Assembly (NCBI GenBank): GCA_033961575.1
Contig: CM066732.1
Span: 77,404,687 to 77,468,686 of the forward strand
Source: Aselliscus stoliczkanus
Taxonomy: Eukaryota; Chordata; Mammalia; Chiroptera; Hipposideridae
Direction of reading: 5' to 3'
DNA length: 64,000 nucleotides
Below the pieces are notes generated by a model, which saw only the letters and a program-made list of their open reading frames with translations, was not told where the DNA came from and ran no database searches. Below are positions 57,800-64,000 of the stretch, one piece after another. Both the position numbers and the translations under genes were made by a program. How positions within the stretch are numbered: the stretch's first letter is position 1; each line of letters opens with the position of its first letter.

Positions 57800-59380
57800 C
57801 CTTCCCTCTGCTAGGCTTCCCTCCGCTTCTTGTAACTAAGGACTTCTATGTCTCTATGGCATACAGATCAAGATTTTCTTATCAGTATAATTATTTCAAG
57901 GGATAAAATGAGATCCAAGCATTTTTGAATTTTCAATCAGTCCAAGTCTCCCTGGACTCACCTCAATTCTCCTGAGCCATCTGCAAGCCAGTCAGTCCCC
58001 ACTATTCTCTGAGTACCAGCTGTATTTATAACAAAATTCTCCTTGCCATGGATGCTTTAACAGTGCTTATTTCTCTGGTATGACCACTCATTGGGGACAA
58101 TTGATCTTTTAATAAATCTTTAAAGAGAAATCATTGCAAGTTCGGCCTTCCAGGAAAAAGTCCTATAAATCAGCCCGAGGTAACAATGTTGGTTTGCCCT
58201 CCAAGGCATTCCATTTTGCGAGCACCAAAATAACCCAAAATACACAAGTGTGCCCCAAGGATTGTCACACAAAGTGGTTCAATACAAATTGATTCATGGA
58301 TACCCAGGGAAGCAAAGAGGTGGTTCCCGTTGGCCATGAAACTAGACAACAAGTACTGTCCAGTTCTGGTGAATAAAGAAAGGAGAGCTAGCAAGACGGG
58401 CTGCATCAGGAGTTCAATTATTCCTGGACAGCAGCAATCCGCAGCCAGTTTAAACTAGAGATGCAAGGCATGTGAAGGTTTTGGGGAGACAGTCATTTAC
58501 AGAATCAGTATCTGTGCAAAGGGGCTACCGGGCTGGGGGAAAACAGCCCTCATAATGGCTCTTTATACTTCGAGAAGTGGGAAAATAACCTCTTTGCGGT
58601 AAGTGGGAACATACAGCAACGCGAGGTGGAGAGTTACAATTAAGAGTCGGAACAGCTTCTCCTGTTTGGGAGCTAATCGGCTCCCCTACCCTCTAGTACT
58701 TGAGAATGAGCTGAAGAAATAAATAAAAAAAAGTTGGACTCTTTTCCTCTCTCTTAAACTGGGAAGATATTTCACTCCTATAGTCTGTGTTGACTGCCTT
58801 GTGTTTTTATTTCAAAAGTTCTAAAATGACAGCAGTGAGTTCTCATGTACCACCTGACGAGTATGTTCAAGGAACAGTAGTCCCGTTGGCAATGCTTTTA
58901 AATACAAAGTTTCTATAGACAAGCTCTCTCAGGAAAATGCTACGTGACGCAGTTACCTTCCAGTAATTTCACAGAGTGCATCATCAGTTCATTAGTGATG
59001 TATTTACTGGTAAGGAAGCCAGTTAGCTTTGTTTAACCACCTGTCTACCAAACCACCACCCATTTCTCAAATAACACCTGTTAACTGCTGGTGAAAAACA
59101 TCTGGGGAAACAGTAGCCAGAAAGTAACAATGGGTGAGAACAAAGGATGATCACATTTCATCTGGTAAGCAGTGCTTAACCAAGAAGCAGAGTAACGTTG
59201 TAAACAGAAGCAGCAAGCTTTTAACGTTTGTAGCAGCCTCCGGATGGGCTCCCTACATGCAGTCTCTTCCTTCAGATCTTACAAGCTTTTCCTGGGATGT
59301 TTGTCACTCCCTTCTCATGCAACAGTCTCCCATGGCTTCCTCCTGCCCACGTAACAATGTAAGCAGTGTATGCCCAGTTT
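57800..59380. other. Unique sequence, no gene recognised
   Basis: Somewhat GC-richer patch at 58400-58720. Nothing coding recognised. Confidence 0.4.
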
Positions 59381-59398
59381 TGCTTCTAAGTTTTTGTT

Positions 59399-59452
59399 TG
59401 TTTTTTTGAAGGCAGTGTCACTGGTCCTCATATGTGGGACTGAACCGCGGGC
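59399..59452 (-). mobile_element. Short fragment of the tRNA-derived SINE with target-site duplication
   Basis: Poly-T followed by 'gaaggcagtgtcactggtcc' and 'tatgtgggactgaaccgcgg', a roughly 45-bp piece of the SINE head region ending inside the B-box. It is flanked by tctaagtttttgtt on both sides (59385-59398 and 59453-59466), so it inserted in this severely 5'-truncated form. Confidence 0.85.
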
Positions 59453-59469
59453 CTCTAAGTTTTTGTTCA

Positions 59470-61690
59470 TGAGGCTCTGTTACCTCAGATGCTTACCCCA
59501 ACCCCCAAAGCCTCGGGGGTGAATTCAGGTTTCATTTTCTTCTATGGAGACTGTCTCCAGCTTTCACTGGTTGTACTCTTCTCCGAACTTGACTGATCTC
59601 ATTAGTGGTAAGACTCAGTGTAGCATTCAATTATAATAGATATCTATTCCCCTATCTGCTACCATATATTTCTCAGCTATATATAGTTATTATCGATATA
59701 TTTGGGTCTTTCTCTGGTTACCAAAAAAAAAGAAAAAATCATCAGATCGAACTATGTGCCTAGTTCAAAATGCTGATCTCAGACCTTGTCTTCCCAGCAA
59801 CACAATATGTAAATTTCTGGTGGATGAAAAACATATTTTTAAAGCTTCCAAATCTTTACTGGCCAACGGTACTGTGCATATAGGAATAATTTAGCTCAAG
59901 AAAAAGCACAATTCAGGATTCAAGGTAGTGAACCTTGAAAATATATGTATATAGGAGGTATGTGTGTGTGAGAGTATGCGTTATTTAGGTGGGAGCAAAA
60001 CATGGTAATCAAAGGAAAGTATTTTCTGTATAAACAACTATTTCTACCTTCAGTGAAGAACAGCAAATAACCCTACAACTGGGTGCAGAAGGAAGCAATC
60101 TGAACCATCCGAGTACTGTGTGTTTGAATATCTGTGCACAATTACTAGCCAGGTAAATTGGGGTTTAAGTCTCACAGAGAAGGCAGTTATCACCAGCAAA
60201 ATGGCAGTGGGGCATTTATATTTGGGAGTCTAATTCCAGAGTTCTCATACAATTTGTTAGAAATATTGGTTTAAGTAATTCCCAATTATTTTCTGACATT
60301 AAATCTAATTAACTCTGGAAGAGAAATCCTTATTTGAAAGTAATTTCCCCAAATTTTACTGCTTTAAGAAATGTTAAGAAGTAAATGTGACCCTGCACAT
60401 TTGTGTCAAGAAATCCTTTCTTCTTATTTTTATGTGACTTCTACCAGGAAGGAAGCAATGCTGGGAAATCACAGCTTGTGCTCTAAGAGTTCTTTTTCAC
60501 CCCACTTTAAGTAAAAGTAGACTTCACATTTCATCAATTGTGTTACTCTAAGGTTATTTCATGCAAAGAGAAAAATTCTCTGATAAAATTCTTAGGACTC
60601 TGCTTTCTCTTCATCTACACATCTGACTTCCTATGGTTTTTGGAAATCTATGGTCAATGGTTCTATTTTTGGTGGGAGTGTGCACTTCACCAAATGATGC
60701 TAAATTGATTCCTCTAATGATTACCAGAGATAGCAATGCAGGCACCTCTTAGGAGGAGGAGTCACAATATTTTGGGAGCCAATTCAAACGCAGTCTTCAA
60801 ATTCAAAACAGACAGAATTTATTTTATTTCTAAGCCCAGAGCCAAATAACAACTACTTGCATATTACTAAGGAAAAGTGCTCAATGAACTCTGTCCTTGG
60901 GATTATAAAGCAAGTGTACACCTAATATTTCCCTGATTAGTCACATTTTCATCATCCAAGTGACAGTCCTACATGTAGGTCAATGATGATTCTGGCAATA
61001 AAATAAATGATATATTTCATGTAAACTGAAGCCCACAGGGGCAAAAAACTGCAATGTTTTCAGCAAAGCAACACTGACTCACTTTAAAACACCATTGAAG
61101 GTATTATAAACTGTAATTGAATCAAGTCATGAAGCGCTAAGTAGAAGACACATGTTAATTAGTAAAATAGTAAAAACACCATTTTTACAGTGGAAAAGTT
61201 CTTTTACACTTCTAAATATTTACAAAAAATTCTTGTTCAGGTGCTATTTGGAATATTTATAGAAGCTTGACTTACGCTTTCTTTAAAAAAAAAAAAGAAA
61301 TTCACAGCATCTTTCATCCAATGAGCTCAATGTACTGTAGAATCCATTTATCACCCCCAAAAGGAAAACAATATAAAACAGAATGGAAAGTGTCAGGGAG
61401 AACATGTAAATGCAGGGCACAGGAAAGAACATTCTTGGAGAGAGTGAGCATCAGCAACGCAGTCAGCTGACCAGGACTAACACATTTCTAGGGGTGAGTC
61501 CAGGGGATACACAGACAGGGCCGCCAGCATCTCCTTAGGAACTTTGTTCAGTTGTCACCATCTCAGGGAGGTCTTTAGTGGCCACCCCGTTTAAAACTGC
61601 AACCCCTCCCCACTGTCCGGGTCTCCTTAGCACACATTCCTGCTTCCTGCCATCTCCATAGCCTGTATCCCCTTCATCTATATCCTCTAA
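59470..61690. other. Unique sequence, no gene recognised
   Basis: No repeat or coding frame could be supported. Confidence 0.4.
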
Positions 61691-61694
61691 TTGA

Positions 61695-61820
61695 TCCATT
61701 TGCTTTTGTCTGCTCTCCCCACATGAATGTAAGTACCACAGGGGCCCATATCTTGGCTTGTTTTATCCCCTTCTATTGTATCCCCCAGTGCCTGGCTCCT
61801 AGTAGATGCCCAAGAAAAAG
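61695..61820 (+). mobile_element. L2 3'-end fragment
   Basis: 'tgaatgtaagtaccacaggg', 'cttctattgtatcccccagt', 'gcctggctcctagtagatgc' follow the L2 terminus. Confidence 0.75.
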
Positions 61821-64000
61821 TTATGACATAAACAATATCCAGCCTCTTATACCAAACATCCAGAATCCTAGACAGCTTTCTGTGAGGGCTTTGAAAGGAA
61901 TGTAGAAAAAAACTTGATAGAACAAAAACAGCACCCACTAAAAATAGTCCTTATAAAGTTATAGACATTTGAAAAATAAGTATCGGTCCCGTATATTCAG
62001 TTGAAAACGTTTTGTTTGTAACACGCTGTTTGGGATTCATCAGATAAAGATGCAAGTCAAGGATGTTGCCAACAGTGTCTCTGGCTCACATGACTCAGTT
62101 ACGCCTAGTAGCTCAGTACATTGCATATGAAGGATTTCTTGTTAAAACAATTGTGGGAGGCAAGTCGTGTCCTATCAGCCAACCCCCATACGTACCCTAT
62201 GGGAACTCAAATGTTCCAACGTCTGTGTTAATAGAATCTTGCTGCTCTGTTGAGCTAAGGCAAAAATCCGTTTTTCAGTGCCATGTCAGGCTTTAGAAAA
62301 GTACCACATTATCTCTATGTCTTCCAGAAATGAAGGAGAGCTGCAGTAAGGATTATGCTGAATCAATTTAAGAAGGTTAATACTGTTAGCAAATACCATA
62401 AAATAACCTAGGAAGTGATTGCCATCTCCATGTATCCACTAACAAGACGTATATATTCCTCTTTATGTAATTGGTAACATGGCGTCTATGGGAAAACAAA
62501 AGCCCCCAGCTCAAGGGCTCCCGGTGGCCCTACATCTTGACGCTCTCTACTTTTTAGCGCAGGATTCCCTATGCAATGCTCTACGCAATTCTACAATTCT
62601 CCCATACTTTTTTCTTGGGATACGAGGTCTTATTTTTGCTTATCAACCTGTCTTCATTTTAAATTGATGACAAAAGACAAGGACCCTTGTTTTTAGAATT
62701 TTAGGGTAGACTGAAGGGGCGATAGCAATAGAAAGAGAAGACCAGGTTTTTGTCTCTTTACTAATGATATTTAGCCTGGTGAGGAATACAGAAAATGTCA
62801 AAATGCATATTATTGACATAAACTGGGTGTTTGTTTCATTGGATGGGACTTTTAAATACCAAAGCTTATTATTATAGAGATAAAGTGGCATAAAGAGTTG
62901 TGAATGATTTAAAGACTGAGTTTCATTTTTTTAATGTAACTCGATCTCTGATTCCATTGAATAAAATACAAAACTAAATCTTAAAATGTTAGAAGTTAAA
63001 CAAAATGCATATTCTTATGGACTCTGTAAATACATCTTATTAAGCGTTTACTAAGTTGTAAAGTTACTAACATTCATCATATCATTGCCTCCCTAAACAA
63101 GTATTTTAGAGAAATGAATTCATAGTTTTAAGTTCTCCTTTTTAGGTTAGCTCAGTGCTTTTATTTCCCATAAAAAGATACAGCTTTGTTAGTGTTTCCT
63201 TTGCTTAATAGAAGCTGCTATAAGATGTGTTCCTGCAACAACTGGCAGACGGACCAAAGGAACTGTGGGAAGCTCAACTAAGATTCTAGCATTAGTCATA
63301 CTATGGTGATGTCAGCTTCATGATCTAAGGTAAGAAGAGAAAAAAGGTAGCAAGTGCAAGACACACCTTCAAAATGAAGGTCATGATATGATAATATTAA
63401 TGATATGATAATATCTATGAAATACAAAGAAAATACGATTTCCAAACAAAAGATTTAAAATGTTTTAAAATGATATGAGCTATGAGGCTTAAACTATTGC
63501 TAATAATTGTGTAAGATACTCATACTCATGTTCTTTAAGTTCATCTAACTTCATAAAAATGTAGAAGGACCTTATGGAGATCCTGGTATATATATTATAT
63601 ATATTTTTTAGAAATCAAACATCATCTGTTGCATTAACTACACAAAACCTTAAAATAGTTAAGCCAGAAGTCCTACAAAAACCAGTGTGTAAAAATTACT
63701 GTCAGAATTCCTAGAAAAACTAGGTTAGTCCTGGGATTCCTGTGTTCCCATAATTAATATAACTTTATGATTTAAAAGGTGAAAACCCTCATCTTATAAT
63801 GGAACATCTCTCAAGAAAAGCCTATATACTGAGGCACAAAATAAAATACAATACTTCAATTACAAAGTCTAAGGAAATTATGATTAAAATGGTATTTTTT
63901 CTTTCTCTATTGTCCATCTAGATGGAGATAGGAATCAACTTAATAAGGGTATGAATCTTATACTTCATAATCAATAGATCAGAAAAATATTTTGGCAAAC
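61821..64000. other. Unique sequence, no gene recognised
   Basis: AT-rich. A 17-base block 'atgatatgataatat' repeats in tandem at about 63384-63417. Nothing coding. Confidence 0.4.

Overview
This window looks like gene-poor mammalian nuclear DNA, either intergenic or deep intronic. No host protein-coding exon, tRNA, rRNA or CRISPR array can be supported. The repeats point to a laurasiatherian mammal, most likely a bat: L1 3' ends of the type ending 'tacacctgaaactaat', ancient MIR, L2 and MER5 shared by all mammals, a long (about 430 bp) tRNA-derived SINE present in many copies, and mariner and hAT DNA transposons young enough to keep clear terminal repeats. The bat assignment is inference. 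The mammal assignment is firm.

Layout. 1-2403: minus-strand, 5'-complete L1-type element with an open ORF1 and almost no ORF2, cut by the window edge. 2.4-8.5 kb: mostly unique sequence, with a small tRNA-like SINE at 3.4 kb and an L1 tail with target-site duplications at 5.2-5.8 kb. 8.5-9.0 kb: L1 tails, one apparently 5'-inverted. 9.7-10.6 kb: old L2. 11.5 kb: a 40-bp minisatellite. 15.6-16.4 kb: an L1 ORF2 remnant running into a 250-bp GGAA polypurine tract. 17 kb: a hAT-like element. 18.6 kb: a long SINE. 19.8-24.8 kb: a nested block in which a mariner inserted at the end of a MIR and was then hit by a short SINE and by a complete 3.36-kb L1-type element with an open ORF1. 25-34 kb: largely unique, with MER5, L2, an LTR-like remnant and one SINE. 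34.8-35.8 kb: a 150-bp inverted duplication abutting an L1 tail that carries an 82-bp mariner MITE. 36.1-36.95 kb: two SINEs at the same target site. 37-64 kb: mostly unique AT-rich DNA with MIR, L2, L1 tails, microsatellites and two more SINEs.

The most interesting system is the pair of L1-type elements (1-2403 and 20575-23931). Both keep a 5' UTR with a 111-bp tandem repeat, an uninterrupted ORF1 of 290-316 codons (about 93% identical to each other), and a 3' UTR with an internal tandem duplication. Both join early ORF2 (endonuclease) sequence to the 3' UTR at the same breakpoint. This is the architecture of a half-L1 (HAL1-like) non-autonomous family that encodes only the RNA-binding ORF1 protein and would need ORF2p from full L1s. 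The long SINEs and the MITE are likewise non-autonomous, so most of the recent insertions here look dependent on enzymes made elsewhere.
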